From Symsagittifera roscoffensis (Eukaryota; Xenacoelomorpha; Acoela; Convolutidae), in assembly GCF_963678635.1 (NCBI RefSeq), contig NC_087062.1, positions 69,536,223 through 69,600,222 on the forward strand: a DNA stretch of 64,000 nt. Reading direction: 5' to 3'. A program made the position numbers and the translations under genes. Shown one piece after another: positions 44,905-56,029 of this stretch; the stretch's first letter is position 1; each line of letters begins with the position of its first letter. The notes under the pieces are model-generated. The model was not told where the DNA came from and did not search any database. It saw only the letters and a program-made list of their open reading frames with translations.

Positions 44905-45840
44905 TTTGGCCTCGTAATGTTATCTGATATATTATTTTGATAAACCAAAAGTTTTTGCCTACCCCATTTTTGGCATTTTTATCATGCAATTTGGCTCTTC
45001 ACCACACACATTTTATCAAATCTACTTTATCTCTGCACTACTAAAGTACTAATAAGGTAAGGACAAAAACTTTGGCGCCCTTTATTATATTTTATTTTTT
45101 TATTTGTTAGCAAGATACTATAGTTTATGTGAAATATAATTGAAACATAATTGATTTAAGTTGGCATTTTTTTTATAAAAAAAGGATCACTACTCCCTAA
45201 TTTACATTATTTTTCCCTGGTACTAATTGTTGTATACAAATTTACAAGTAAAAAAAAATATTCAGTACAAAAAAAACTCAGTTTTTAAAATTTTTTCAAC
45301 TTGATTTTTTTTATGACAACTGTTATAGTTTTCGTTCTTTCATAGGAACCGTTGTGCTGACTGCTTTTTGTACTACTGAGAATATTTGTTCAAGACTTTT
45401 CTCAAACTAGAAATACCAGGTTTTTGTCGCCCACCTGCAACTTATTTACACTTTTCAGATAACACTTTACATAATTTTGCTTACACAACTTTGATATTCC
45501 GCAAGCGCCTTTCACTTTTTTGGGAATCAACTTGAGAAGCTTACAACAAAAATTTGGTACTGATCGTATGAATTTCACCGCAGACTTTCCAGTTATCTTC
45601 ATTTCAAAATGTTTTTGTTTTCAAAATCCTCGATAGGTTGCTTGACATTTGAACCACCCTTTTTTGGTCAATACATCTTTTCATCATTATTAAGTTTTAA
45701 TGATAACATCTTCAAGCAGGCAACCATAAAGATTTTTCCATCAGGCAGACTTTTTCTAGCAAAATACTACATGCTTGCTTGGTGTTTTTCAGCGCCGAGA
45801 ATAAACATTCAGAATTCTAATGAAAATAATGAATAGTTTA
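44905..45840 (+). repeat. second diverged copy of the 1.96 kb element, right part
   Basis: Direct copy following the first after 155 bases. Same landmarks (TACTAAAGTACTAATAAGGT, GGCGCCCTTT, GCTTGGTGTTTTTCAGCGCC). It lacks the bases equivalent to 44640-44690. It shares the downstream tail TATGTTTGTAAGGC with the preceding copy, so these two duplicated as a unit with flank. Confidence 0.8.
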
Positions 45841-46259
45841 ATAAAAATGATAAAAATAATGACAAGAATTAATTAAATAAATTTCATGTCAAGTAAATAT
45901 GTTTGTAAGGCAATATTTAAGATAATCGTAATTACAATGGATTTTATTTTAAATTCCTAGCCACTTTCCTTCTTAAAAGCGACAAAATATTCTGAAATCT
46001 TAAAAACAAAACTAAACAGTTCTCACAAAATAGGCTGCCAGAAACAAGTTCAATTTGGGTGTTGAGAATTATTGAAATTATGTACCAGCATTCATCTAGA
46101 TGTCATGACGCTTTGTCCAAAATAAATTGTCAACTTCAACTAGTTCCACAACTTCAAGTGAAAATTTAGTCCTTTAATCTAGACAAGTTTAAGAAATTAT
46201 TTAAAAAGAAGATAACCAATTTCAGGTTTCCTGTGATTGACCTCTAAGCGAACAGATGA
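45841..46259. other. spacer; shared tail then unique sequence
   Basis: 45841-45940 resembles 44755-44865 (tail of the diverged element copies). The rest is unique AT-rich DNA with no supported gene. Confidence 0.4.
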
Positions 46260-46598
46260 CCTGTAATTGTGAATGCCGTGCTAGCACTTCTTGTTTCCTT
46301 GTCACATGTCGCACCGTTTATTGCTTCTCGTAATTTGTCTGGAAATTTATCTGCGCGTATTTTCATGATGCTGAAGCCACTAAATGAGATCCTGCACCGA
46401 TGTTTTGTGGCATTGGCTGGCCTAATGGGTATTTTCCGTTGCTTGAACTCGGTATCGTTTCCAGATACCTACACTATACTGAACACAATTAAGCGCAAGT
46501 TCAGGTTTTTACTCTTTAAATTGCCTGTTTTCAGGTTTGCACTTAATTTCAATTGCACTTATTCAGCGGGTCTTATTAGTGTTCGGCGCTATACCTGA
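46260..46598 (+). pseudogene. membrane-protein-like coding fragment, paralogue 2
   Basis: Frame opens after a TGA at 46257-46259 and runs to 46598. Its first 65 residues align with 13930-14110: PVIVNAVLALLVSLSHVA (a predicted membrane helix), SRNLSGNLSARIFMMLK, LNEILHRCFVAL. Shared invariant motifs are SLSHV, SRNLSG, FMML and EI-x2-R-x-F-x-A. After about 46470 similarity to the other copy ends, so the real exon may end there. No start codon is evident. Function unknown. Confidence 0.5.
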
Positions 46599-46862
46599 GG
46601 TGGGTGTGACAATCCTCACGAGGTGGCTTCTATGACTTTTCGGCAAGAAAGAAGACGCTCGGAAAATAGTTGCAGCTCTCCAGGAAGCAAAAGTACAGCC
46701 TCAGCGAAAAATATGAGCAAAAACATCCCTCCGGGTACTTGGTTTTTTATTTGAGAATAGAAACGTATTAAAATCAATTTTTTTAGCGTTCTTTCTATGT
46801 GAAATAGGTGTTTTGTTTCAGATTTGCATTTATAATCCAACATTTTGAATTTTGTGTTGCAG

Positions 46863-47030
46863 AAGTACGCTCACCCTCTTGTTTGTTTAGTAGACTCCAA
46901 TCTAGAAATCCCAGAAGCATGCGCTACTAACTCTGGAAAAAAGACTTTAAAATATCTGAAAAACCCAAAGTTTTTTCTGGGCGCAGCTGCTCCCGAGACA
47001 CATTTTTTGGCGTCCTTTTTTACGCCTTAA
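46863..47030 (+). CDS. candidate 3'-terminal exon, unknown protein
   Basis: A good acceptor (TTTTGTGTTGCAG ending at 46862) precedes a 55-codon frame closed by TAA at 47028-47030: KYAHPLVCLVDSNLEIPEAC, TNSGKKTLKYLKNPKFF, LGAAAPETHFLASFF. Composition is protein-like and phase 0 fits. A possible preceding exon ends at a GGTAC donor near 46734 (RQERRRSENSSCS, NMSKNIPP frame from about 46634). Whether these belong with the membrane-protein fragment at 46260 is unknown. No family recognised. Confidence 0.25.
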   Translation, partial: KYAHPLVCLVDSNLEIPEACATNSGKKTLKYLKNPKFFLGAAAPETHFLASFFTP

Positions 47031-47648
47031 TTTTCCAACTTTATTTATTTCTAACCCTGAAACTTTTTATCCTATATTTTTCATGTCACAAAAATTTTTC
47101 CCTACGATAGCTACGATAAAAAAAACACTTGTTATGATGATTACTTTTTTAGTTCACATATCAGCAAAAACCAATTGTTTACTGTGGGCCGGCTTGTTTA
47201 ATGTGAGCCGTTTTAATGTGGGTCGACAAAATATTTCAAAATGTATTATACTTATTTGTAAAATTTTTAAACTTGATAACTGCTGATGTCATTCAATGAA
47301 CTGGAAAAAATAAAATAAACAGGAAAAAAAATGTAGTTGCAAAAAATACTGCGTTTTATTACGATTCAACTTCAATTATAAGCTATTTCAATGCTGTATT
47401 GATCACTAACCATGATATATTGGAAGACAAAATTGGAGCAGCCATAAAATAAAATGACACCCTCAAGAAAAAGAAACTTTGGAAGCATCAGTTGTGAAAC
47501 GAACAACGCACCAATTCTCAACACAGCTTGATCTTCCTAGAAAAAAAATTGATGAAAGTTGCACAGAAAAAAAAGAGAAAGAGCACCGACTTTTTAGGTC
47601 CTTGCCCGCATTAGAGTTCCATGAATAAGAAACGATTATTATGTTTTC
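47031..47648. other. AT-rich intergenic DNA
   Basis: No supported gene. A 67-codon plus frame (47083-47286) has no recognisable motif. Confidence 0.4.
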
Positions 47649-47789
47649 TTGTCAGTGTCCACAAAAATGAAAACAAATCGATTATAATCAATTAAAAATG
47701 GATTATAATATCACAATTTTTCGAAGCAACAAAATCCTTTTTTCATCCATAATAATCGAGTTTTTTTTCACTTTTATAGACACTGACAA
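47649..47789. mobile_element. 141 bp inverted-repeat element with CAGTG-like ends
   Basis: Left end TTGTCAGTGTCCACAAAAAT and right end whose complement is TTGTCAGTGTCTATAAAAGT: 11 identical bases, then 7 of the next 9. The interior is AT-rich with TAATCNATTATAATC palindromes. CAGTG ends are found in some hAT-derived MITEs, but no 8-base target duplication is visible, so the class is uncertain. A related end (ATGGATACTGACAAAAAAGA) appears at 51628-51650. Confidence 0.5.
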
Positions 47790-48360
47790 TGAAACTAAAT
47801 TATAATCGATTTTTTCCGCTTTACTGAGATATCTAGCGTATGTACAACAACACCCGCGCCCCGAGGGTTTCAGTGGGGGTGGGTGGATTCAGGTGGGGAG
47901 GGGGTTGTTCAGGTGGGGGGTTCAGTGGGGGGAGGGGTGAGTTCAAGTGGGGGAGGGGGTGGGTTCAGGTGGGGGGAGGGGGGTTCGGTGGGGGGAGGGG
48001 GTGGGTTAAGGTGGAGGAGGGGTGGTTTCAGGTAGGGGAGGGCTAGAAATGGATAAGGCCGTACATTCGCTTTGCAAAGTTTCTGCATTTGATAAATACA
48101 GAAATTCTTGCAAATTTTGCACGACGCGCGAAACATAAATGAAGTGGAAAAAATCCATTTTAAGGTGATTTCCTACTTATTATTAACTCCATTATAATGG
48201 ATTCCAAATGAAATAAAACGCATTTTAATTTGGCGAGAAAAAAATGGATTTAAATCCATTTTTAACCCAATTTTTTGTTGTCTGATTGTAATATGGGAAT
48301 CGATTATATATACAACATTTTAGACCACGAAAATCCATTATAATCTATTTGTTTTCACTT
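47790..48360. repeat. AT-rich palindromic repeat setting with G-rich minisatellite
   Basis: Repeated ATTATAATCGATTTT, AATCCATTTTTAACCC and AAATCCATTATAATCTA blocks surround the G-rich array at 47861-48050. A related landscape surrounds the C-rich array at 51130-51345. Exact element limits are not clear. Confidence 0.45.
47861..48050 (+). repeat. G-rich minisatellite (GGTTCAGGTGGGGGGAGGGG-like units)
   Basis: About eight irregular units of 17-30 bases. The G strand has more than a dozen runs of four or more G, so quadruplex formation is likely. Frames on both strands give only Gly/Trp or Pro-rich low-complexity protein; not a gene. It ends at GAGGGCTAGAAATGG. Confidence 0.85.
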
Positions 48361-49727
48361 TTTTTTTTAAAGCGGGTGAGTTTAAAGTGGTTTTTTTTCC
48401 TTCTGCGCAGAGCTCCCGTACTCGGTGAATATATCAGAGTTTCATCAAACAGGATTATGGGAAGGACCATTAAAACAGAACGATCGTTTCAGCAAACTCA
48501 GCTCCAATTGAAATCCGAGCGTTTTTGTTACCACCACTGAAAATGGGGAAGAAATTGTATTCGGGTTTGTTGTAGTTTTTTTCCTTTTTTTTCCACGCAA
48601 AATTAGATACCACAAAACTTTATCGGAATGGGTCAAATGATTTATTTTGCTTTGAGTCCTGATTTGAAAAAAAAATGGAATTAATTACTTGAAGTTCCCA
48701 GTTGCGAAATAATACTGGTTTGAAATTTTTGATTGTTCATCTTTTCGATCGAATAAATGAGCAACGCTTGTTATATGGAAACTTCCAGTTTTTCCAGACT
48801 TTTAGGATGAATAGATCTAATTTTTATGTAGCAAATCTAATTTTAGATATTTTTTAGTGCTTGTTTGACAAAAAAAAACTCCTAGAAAAATGTAAATTTG
48901 GTGTGCAAAATTTTAAAAAAAAATTTTTTTTTCTTTTTTTTTTGTTTATTCACTTTTTGAAAAAAAATTGTGGTCTATCACATCTAATTTTTTTAAACGC
49001 AATTGTGAAGTTCAAAGTTTTCGAAACACACCACTCATCTAAGTTTAATCTTATTTGAAAAAAAAAAGGAAAAAAATTCTTTTTTTAATTTCTTTTTATG
49101 AATATGGTCGCAACATTATGTGCTACTTGCACAGCAACCGGCTATCATTTCATTTTATATGTTGCGTCAAGTTGTTCTTCAAAGACCATTTTTTTGTTAT
49201 TTTATTTCCGACCTCCGAAGAAAAGGACAGAATATCTGTGCTAAAGGTGGTTTTTGTTCCGATATATTTTTCGCTATTAAAGCGTAAGCTGGGACTTTAT
49301 TAATCTGTCTTGAAGATCGTCCCAATGGGTAGAAGCGGGCTATTTGATAATAGTGCTAAGTTAGTAGGAGCAAAATTTCTCACATTGTACTTTGTATGGG
49401 GTGGGGGATGATTTATAAAAAAAAAACTAAATTTTTGAAAAATATTCTACCTCTTCGAAAAATTCAAAAATGTTTTTTTTAAACGAATTTTAAAAGGCAG
49501 CCCAAAAAATCAATTACGAGCAATCTTTTTTCATGTTAATTTAAAACAAATTTTTAAAATTTCCTGATCTGTTTTTAAAACTTAATTAAAAGGCTAAAGA
49601 AGGGCTCTCCTTTAAGCTCATATTTCTTCCAGCCTTAGATGTAAAAAAAATTGATAATTTTGCCCGTTCATTAAATATAACTGTGATCAATTTTCAGCAA
49701 ACTTGATTGATCACTCCAAAATAAAAA
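48361..49727. other. intergenic DNA without recognised features
   Basis: AT-rich with long A and T runs (for example 48907-48945). Several 60-80 codon plus frames are Phe/Lys-rich and look like chance. No RNA or element recognised. Confidence 0.4.
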
Positions 49728-50470
49728 TAAAACTGCTAGTATCAGGGAGAAGCCCTGAATGTTTCGACTGTCCCTTAATTTATATTAAGTAAATTTGGGA
49801 AAAGAAAATATTGAAAACCTATGCCTTTTGGACAATATCAATGTGTAAAATTTTGAGTCGTACGAAATTAATACGACCATTTAGCTAGCCTCAATTCAAC
49901 TTGGAACGATTTTATTCTTCGTGAGAGTTCGCCACGCATAAATAATTCGCGTTACGCTCTCAGCATTATAAAAAACTCTTCAAAGCGCGCATAATTTAGT
50001 GCAGAACATGGCAATTTGGCAATTTTCAAACCCCCATAACGTTATAAAAATTAATCGGAGGTGAAACATTTTTTACTTTTGAACTCAGGAAGTCGATATT
50101 TATAATGGGGTATGAAAAAATTTTGTGGAAAATTATTATTTCGATCGGTGAAAATTGACTGAATAAAAACCACACCGATCATAAATATCCCGTTTTCTTC
50201 GAAAGTTGGAACAATTAAATCTCCGCTTACACGTTATTAGCGCAAAATATATCGCGCATTAAGTGTCCCAAATTGGCCAAATTAGCTATTTTAAACCCCT
50301 AAAATTTTTGAAAATTGATCACAGGAGAAATATTTATTCTTGAGCGAAGGTCAGCAATATCTTTCGAATAATATAAATTACTCCCTTAAAAAGTTTGCTA
50401 GTTAAATAGTCCAAATTGTTTATAATCTAATTGCCTAAATAATCTGTCAGTTTCTTTAAAAATACTCGAA
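49728..50470 (+). repeat. dispersed repeat family R1, copies 2 and 3 (adjacent)
   Basis: Copy 2 (49728-50215) begins ACTGCTAGTATCAGGGAGAA and holds TTCGCGTTACGCTCTCAGCA and CATAAATATCCCGTTTTCTT. Copy 3 (50216-50470) begins within the core at CTTACACGTTATTAGCGCAA and has TCGCGCATTAAGTGTCCCAA and GATCACAGGAGAAATATT. Copy 2 is the closest relative of the ones at 54148 and 58607 and shows the unoccupied site of the 189 bp element found in those. Confidence 0.65.
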
Positions 50471-51129
50471 GCAATAACTTATGAACAATAAAGTACGAAA
50501 GTTATCGTGAATATGTTGGACGGACCTTAAATGACAAAACAAATGTTTGTTTTTGATCAGAAAAGTGGAAAGGAGTCAAAAACAAAAGTTTTTTATTTCG
50601 TTGTTCAATATGTTGTCACACATGGTAATAGGAACTACAAAGTATTGTATTTAGCGCCTGTCCTAACAATAAGACTGAATGGTTTGCCTAAATTCAATTT
50701 TGAACGCATTATCTTACCGCTTCTACAAGACGGGAAAAAATTGCGCATTACTCAACTCAAATTGGCCAAATTAGTAAAACTCAAGCCGCATAGTTTGACC
50801 AGAGAACCCCCATAACTTGAATCAGAGTAAAAGATTCATTCCCGCACTGGATTTTTATGGTAAATAATCGATTAAAATGGATTATATCGGCAAAATCGGA
50901 AAAACAATTTAACCCATTTAATCGACTTTCATGACTCAATCCAACTAAGAAAAAGGCTTTAAGGGGATTATAATCCAATATTTCAAACTTTAAAAATCAA
51001 TTATAATCGATTATTTTAGGCCACAAAAATCCATGAAAATCAATTTTTTTCTTTAGAAACTGCAGGAATTTTGAACCCGAACAAACATGTTAATCCTTGA
51101 AAAACTCAAAAAACTCAAAAAGAGATGCC
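50471..51129. other. AT-rich sequence with TAATCGATTA-type palindromes
   Basis: 50850-51050 repeats TAATCGATTAAAATGG, TTATAATCGATTATTTTAGG and AAAATCCATGAAAATC blocks as in 47.7-48.36 kb. A 94-codon plus frame (50531-50815) overlaps R1-like bases (GCGCATTACTCAACTCAAAT) and is not called as a gene. Confidence 0.4.
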
Positions 51130-51345
51130 CGCCCCCTCGTATAACAGCCCTCCCTCCACTCCAAGTTTACCACCCCCCCAAATTTATCCCTCCACATTTT
51201 ACCCTCACCACATCCATTACCCCTACAACCTACCCTTCCCCTACCACCACCACCTCATCTACACGCCACTCACATCACCCAGGTTTCGACGATCCCCCTC
51301 TCTTGCCACTCCCAAGCCCCCCCCCCCGCCACTCCCAAACAACTC
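51130..51345 (-). repeat. C-rich low-complexity tract
   Basis: Pyrimidine-rich sequence with CCCTCC, CCACC and runs of up to 10 C (51320). The opposite strand is G-rich like the array at 47861-48050, and both are surrounded by TAATCGATTA palindromes. Proline-rich frames in two phases are by-products of the composition. Confidence 0.7.
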
Positions 51346-51879
51346 CAAACAAAAATTGAAAAAGTAGAGAAAATTGAACGTAAAAAATCTTATTTGAAAA
51401 ATTTATGTTTATGAATCGTAATTCGTTGCAACTGCACTAAACAGGACTTGAGATAACTCGCAAAATTTGCAAAATTCACCAATAACTTCTAAAAATCCAT
51501 TATTTCATTATCTTAATTATATTATCATAATTCATTATATTTGATTATAATGGACTATATTGCATAAAAATTTTATGTTATCAATCCATTTTTAATGAAT
51601 ATAATCGATTACTTTTGTTATTTTATGGATACTGACAAAAAAGACAATATATTCGATTATTATCCATGAAAGTTCAGTGAGAGTATTACGTGTGAGTTCT
51701 GGATAACCATTTCTTTATGATGGTTTAAAAGTGTTTTCAAAATTTTTCTGCAGTATTGTCGTCGATTATATATTTTTAGGCGATAAATATTTTTGAAAAA
51801 GTGTTTTCTTGTTCCAACTTTTAAGAGAGCAACCACATATTTATTCACGAGATTTTTTTCTCTACGGACAAAATTTCAA
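51346..51879. other. AT-rich palindromic repeat, right part
   Basis: Contains AATATAATCGATTACTTT and ATGGATACTGACAAAAAAGA, matching in inverted form the end of the 141 bp element at 47649. No gene supported. Confidence 0.4.
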
Positions 51880-52300
51880 TTGTTATTAACATTTTTGGCA
51901 ATTTTTTTCTATCATTTTTATTGTCCTGAATCCAAATTTAAAAAGATATTTCACCTGTGACCGTTTTTTAATTTTTAAAGATGGCTAATTCGGGATAATT
52001 AACGCGAGATATCTTTCGCCCTAAGAACGCGTCAGAGGAGATTAAATCTGCCCAGGAAATCCTTCCATATTGAAAAGAAGTATGCAAATAAGTCTGTTCA
52101 AGAATTTGTTAAAATATGCAAATTTTCTCACTTCAAACTTAACATGGCGTTTTGGGAGATATTTTTCAAAAAATTCAATTTTTTTCTAGAAAAATTAATC
52201 CATTTGTTAGAAAACAATACTACTGAAAACTCTTAGAAATGTAGACAGAAAAAGCAGGACTTTGAGCTGGTACGAGCAGTCTTCCTGTACTTAAACTCTA
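51880..52300 (-). repeat. dispersed repeat family R1, inverted copy
   Basis: Minus strand carries the family landmarks in order: GTACGAGCAG-like start region near 52270, AGATTTAATCTCCTCTGACG with TTAACGCG core near 52000-52030, and GTCACAGGTGAAATATC near 51945-51965. It abuts the left end of the 4.46 kb tandem duplication, whose first bases (TACGAGCAGTCTTCC) belong to it. Confidence 0.5.
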
Positions 52301-54147
52301 TTCAAGTTCTTTTATTCAATACAAATTTTGAGCGTCTTAAGATTTTTATTGAATTAAAACTTATCTTGAACGAGTTTACCAAAATGTCTTTCCGACGGAA
52401 AACATCAACCAAAGCCTATTAGGGGTTAAAATATAGGTGTAGATAATCATTAAGTGGTTAATTTTTTCTTACTTTGTTATATAAAAATTCACTAAATTTT
52501 TCACTGAAAGAGAAAAAAAAGTTATTTTGAGTTCAACTTTTGGAATAATTTTCATTTGATTTGTGACTACGCCATATGGCACTTTTTGGGTTTTGCTTGA
52601 TTTCAATTCTCAAAACTGGCTGTGATCTTTTGGTTGAAACCAAACTCAAGCAGAAAAGTTTTTGTAGTAACTTGAAATTTTCTTAAGTGATATTGAACAA
52701 AACACAAAGGTAATGCTTTTTTTCAAGCCGAAATCAAAAGCTGCGCTTCCTTAATAAGTTTTTTCCATATTTTAGCAACGGATAAAAAAACCTTACAAAA
52801 TTTAGGAGCGTGAACTTTTGTTGGAAAATTCTATACGAAAGTTTTATGTTACAAAAAGAAATAGGGCAAATAACACGTAAAAAGTACCGGACAAAATTGT
52901 CTAGCAGCACTTTTTACAGGTTTCATGCTTTAAGTGAACTTTGTTAAGGTAATATTTTATGCTTCCTAATGAAAATTTAGGGATGCCAACGATCAATTTG
53001 TTTGCTTTTGTGTTGGTAAGCTCACCTCAGGTGGGTTTGACTCTGACTGTGGGCTGTGTGGTGCACACTGGCAGGGCAGTTGTGCAGCACAACATCGTGG
53101 CAATATCCTAGGCTCTGGTGGAAGATTGCGATCGGCAGTCTCGTCGGAATAAACTGGGGGATTGCGATCGGCAGTGATCGGACCCGTGTACCTGATGATC
53201 ACAAAAAGAAGAGCTGCGTTTCAAAAAGCCGTAGTCTTCTCGTCAATTCTAGCTACCATGCTAAAAGTCTCACCAAACTCAAAAAAGTTTGACAAATTGT
53301 TTTAGCATAGACAATCATAAAATTTTCCAGATCTGTCTATATAACAAAATACGTATATGACCATAAATAAATACGGAGCTAGTTTTTGGAGTAACACAAT
53401 AGCAAACATAATTTTTGCAAACTTAGTCAAACAAACTTGCAGTATTTGAAAATTTATGCAGAGAATTCTATTTTTATTCAACATATTTAACAAAACTTTA
53501 TGCATGTAATCTTTTTCCCAAACTTTCTCAATTTTGTGTAAATAAGTTTTGGAAGTCCTTAATAGGCGCGGCCGAATTTGTTATAACTTCGGCCCTGCTT
53601 ATTTCTGAGCTTCCAAATGTTCAAAAATTATAAATTTCTAATCTGAATTTATACAAAAGTTTTTCAACAATTTAGAGAAGCAAAATTATTGGCATAAATT
53701 TTGTCGCGTGAACAAGTGAATTGCAAAGACTCCCTGGCCCTGGGATAAAATCCATGGTTAAAATTAGCTATATGCGCCAGAAAAGTCCTGAGGGCGTTTC
53801 GAAACCTTGTTTGATTTTTTTAAGGTCGGCTAAAATGATTTTCCGAGCTCATCTAAAATCTTATGAAGGCTTTTTTGCAAAAAAACTTCTGTGCTGCAGG
53901 CGGATATTTGACTAAAACATATGCGTAGTGTTATTATGTCTTATACGACTTTGAGGGTGAATCACTATCGTTTTTTGAATGCCCCAGAAAGAGGCTCTCA
54001 TCTAATTGATGGAAGTTCTACAAGATTTTTGTTAACCAGAGCACTTCTAAAGCAGCAAATGGCACCGATACAATATTGATCTTAATGCGTTAAAATACAC
54101 CCTTATTTCTCGTTAAAATGCATACAGAAATTTAACACAAAACAAGA

Positions 54148-54820
54148 CTGCTTGTATATCAGGGCAACGCCACGAATGTTCTGACTGTCCCTTAATTCAT
54201 AACAAATAGTTAATGGGAAAAAATATTGAAAATCGATCCATTCTGGACATTACCAGAGACTGTAAATTAATGCGACCAATTAGCTAGCCTCAATTCAAAT
54301 CGGAACGATTTTGTAGTTCGGGATAATTTGCCACGCATAAACAATTCGCGTTACGCTCTCAGCATTTATAAAAAAGCGCGCTTAATTTAGTCCAGAACAT
54401 ACCAATTTAAGAATTTTCAAGCCCCCAGAATTTTCCAAAAAATGGAGGGGAAAAATCTTTTTACATTTGAACTCAGGAAGTCGATATCTTCAATGGGGTA
54501 TAGAAAATTTTTGTAGAAAATTTTTATTTCGTCGGTGAAACTTGACTGAATAAAAAAACGAATCAAGTTAACATCCCCCCAAGCCGTTTGGGAGGGGGAG
54601 GATGTTAACTTGGTTCTAAGTTAGAAACTTTCAGCCAATCATAGTCGAGCATTTTACATGCAGCGCTTAGCAAATTAATGCGAATTAAACGCTGGAGTGG
54701 AAGATCTTAACTTGGTCTATCTGGGGGAAGGATGTTAACTTGATCCACAAAAAAACCGCACCGATCATAAATATTCCGTTTTCTTCGAAAGTCGGAACAA
54801 AAATTGAGTTTAAATAATTC
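54148..54820 (+). repeat. dispersed repeat family R1, copy in unit 1 (also 58607-59280)
   Basis: Starts CTGCTTGTATATCAGGGCAA, then GAATGTTCTGACTGTCCCTT, TTCGCGTTACGCTCTCAGCA, CATAAATATTCCGTTTTCTT. About 85 percent similar to 49728-50215 by eye. It is interrupted at 54560 by the 189 bp inverted-repeat element. Confidence 0.65.
54560..54748. mobile_element. 189 bp inverted-repeat element (MITE), unit 1
   Basis: Ends share ATCAAGTTAACATCC in inverted orientation (54562-54576 and complement of 54730-54744), followed by C-rich bases on the left and G-rich on the right. Flanked by AAAAAAAC at 54552-54559 and 54749-54756, an 8-base direct repeat consistent with a hAT-type target duplication. The paralogous sequence at 50158-50185 lacks the insert. 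Internal GGATGTTAACTTGG at 54600 lets the left end also fold on itself. No coding capacity. Confidence 0.7.
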
Positions 54821-54944
54821 TAAACACGATACAGTATTACTCTTAGTTTTAAAAAAAAATGTGAGTACAAAGCTTGACATTTAAACTAAGATCACAGGGC
54901 AAACACTTCCTAAGATCACAGGGCAAACACTTCGAAAATTTTTG

Positions 54945-55090
54945 TCGACCCCTCTGGCCCAATTTTGAAATAAAAACAGGAGAAAAAAGGCTATTTTAGG
55001 CTCTTTTTGGAAAATTTTGACCAAAAAATTGCGTTTTCTCGGCGCGCGCTCCCCCCTCAAAATTAGCATGTATTAGCGCCGATTTAATAA
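54945..55090 (-). mobile_element. GC-rich CAGGGGCGGAT-family element, partial, inverted (also 59405-59550)
   Basis: Complement of the right half of the family: GGCGCGCGCTCCCCCCTCAA preceded by CAAAAAATTGCGTTTTCTC, ending near TTAGCGCCG. It lacks the B-box half and the outer ends. Confidence 0.55.
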
Positions 55091-55309
55091 TTTGGGAGCT
55101 ATGAATATTGGAACCTATGGGAATTTACCGCTTCTATATCTGTTAAGAGCCTCGACAAAAGTAAAACGTTGAAAAAGAGAGACTGTCCCGCTCATAAACC
55201 TGAATGCAATGATTTGAAGGGACAAACTGACAACATTGACCTGACTGTTCTCTGCTTTATTTGTGGCTAGTGTTTGGCCCAATTTGTTTGGCTAGTGTTT
55301 GGCCCTCTG

Positions 55310-55600
55310 GCCCAATTTTGAAATAAAAACAGGAGAAAAAAAGCTATTTTAGGCTCTTTTTGGAAAATTTTGACCAAAAAATTGCGTTTTCTCGGCAAGC
55401 GCTCCCACCTCAAAATTAGTATGTATTGGCGCCGAAGGCACCTGTTAAAAGTTTTTTAGGATCCTTCAACCGAAAAGGTATATCTCAAAACAGTACAAAG
55501 GGGGACCCTTTGGGTCAGCAGGGAGTCGAATCCCTGAGGGAAAAGGGGGCAACCCCCGCCCCCTTCCCTAAATCCGCCCGCGGCACATGGTACCTTTTTA
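55310..55600 (-). mobile_element. GC-rich CAGGGGCGGAT-family element, inverted (also 59770-60060)
   Basis: On the plus strand it reads CAAGCGCTCCCACCTCAAAA, then GGCGCC, GGGGGACCCTTTGGGTC, GAGTCGAATCCCTGAGGG, CTAAATCCGCCCGCGG. It is opposite in orientation to the copies at 56030 and 60489, so the pair could form a long hairpin. The end AAATCCGCCCGCGG departs slightly from the family terminus AGATCCGCCCCTG. Confidence 0.6.
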
Positions 55601-56029
55601 AGAGAAAATACAATTTTGTTTTTCTCTCCAGTGATGAATGAACCTTTTTTTAAAAAGATAAATGTTTTAGTATCTATTTAAAAGACAAAGTTTTTTCTGT
55701 TCAATAAATTCAGAGAGAAACTCGAAATATACTCATACTTGATCGAGCAAGGTAGAAGCACATCTAAGCTGGGTTGAAGAAAGTCGAGCGCATTTTTTGT
55801 TTGAGATAGAAGACACACATAAGAGTTTGGCGAGACGAAAGCATAAAGTAGGCAACTCGACAAGGTGAAAAATGGCTATTTTGAGATTTACTGTTTAGAT
55901 TAAAAAGCTCAATTTATTACAGAGAAATGATCTGTTGAATCTATTGTTGGAGCTTTTCTGCCGCCAAGGCAACCCGCCATTTTCCAACTTGCCCAGTAAT
56001 TCAAATCTAAAAACAACAATTTCCAGCAG

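Noticed and set aside
45402-45602. Minus-strand frame with homologous frames in the other copies of the array element (shared NYVKC and NKLQVG)
   Set aside because: Comparing copies, most codon differences alter the amino acid and other copies have stops, so the resemblance reflects DNA repeat homology rather than a conserved protein.
47840-48046. Glycine/tryptophan-rich ORF and proline-rich reverse ORF
   Set aside because: Direct translation of a G-rich minisatellite in either strand; low complexity, no start context or conservation.
51087-51367. Overlapping proline-rich ORFs in two frames
   Set aside because: Both arise from the C-rich tract; two frames being open at once is expected from pyrimidine-only sequence.
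53056-53292. 78-codon plus ORF and opposite-strand 69-codon ORF in the tandem duplication
   Set aside because: Both overlap the repeated GATTGCGATCGGCAGT segment and have no recognisable domain; units 1 and 2 are too similar to test for constraint.
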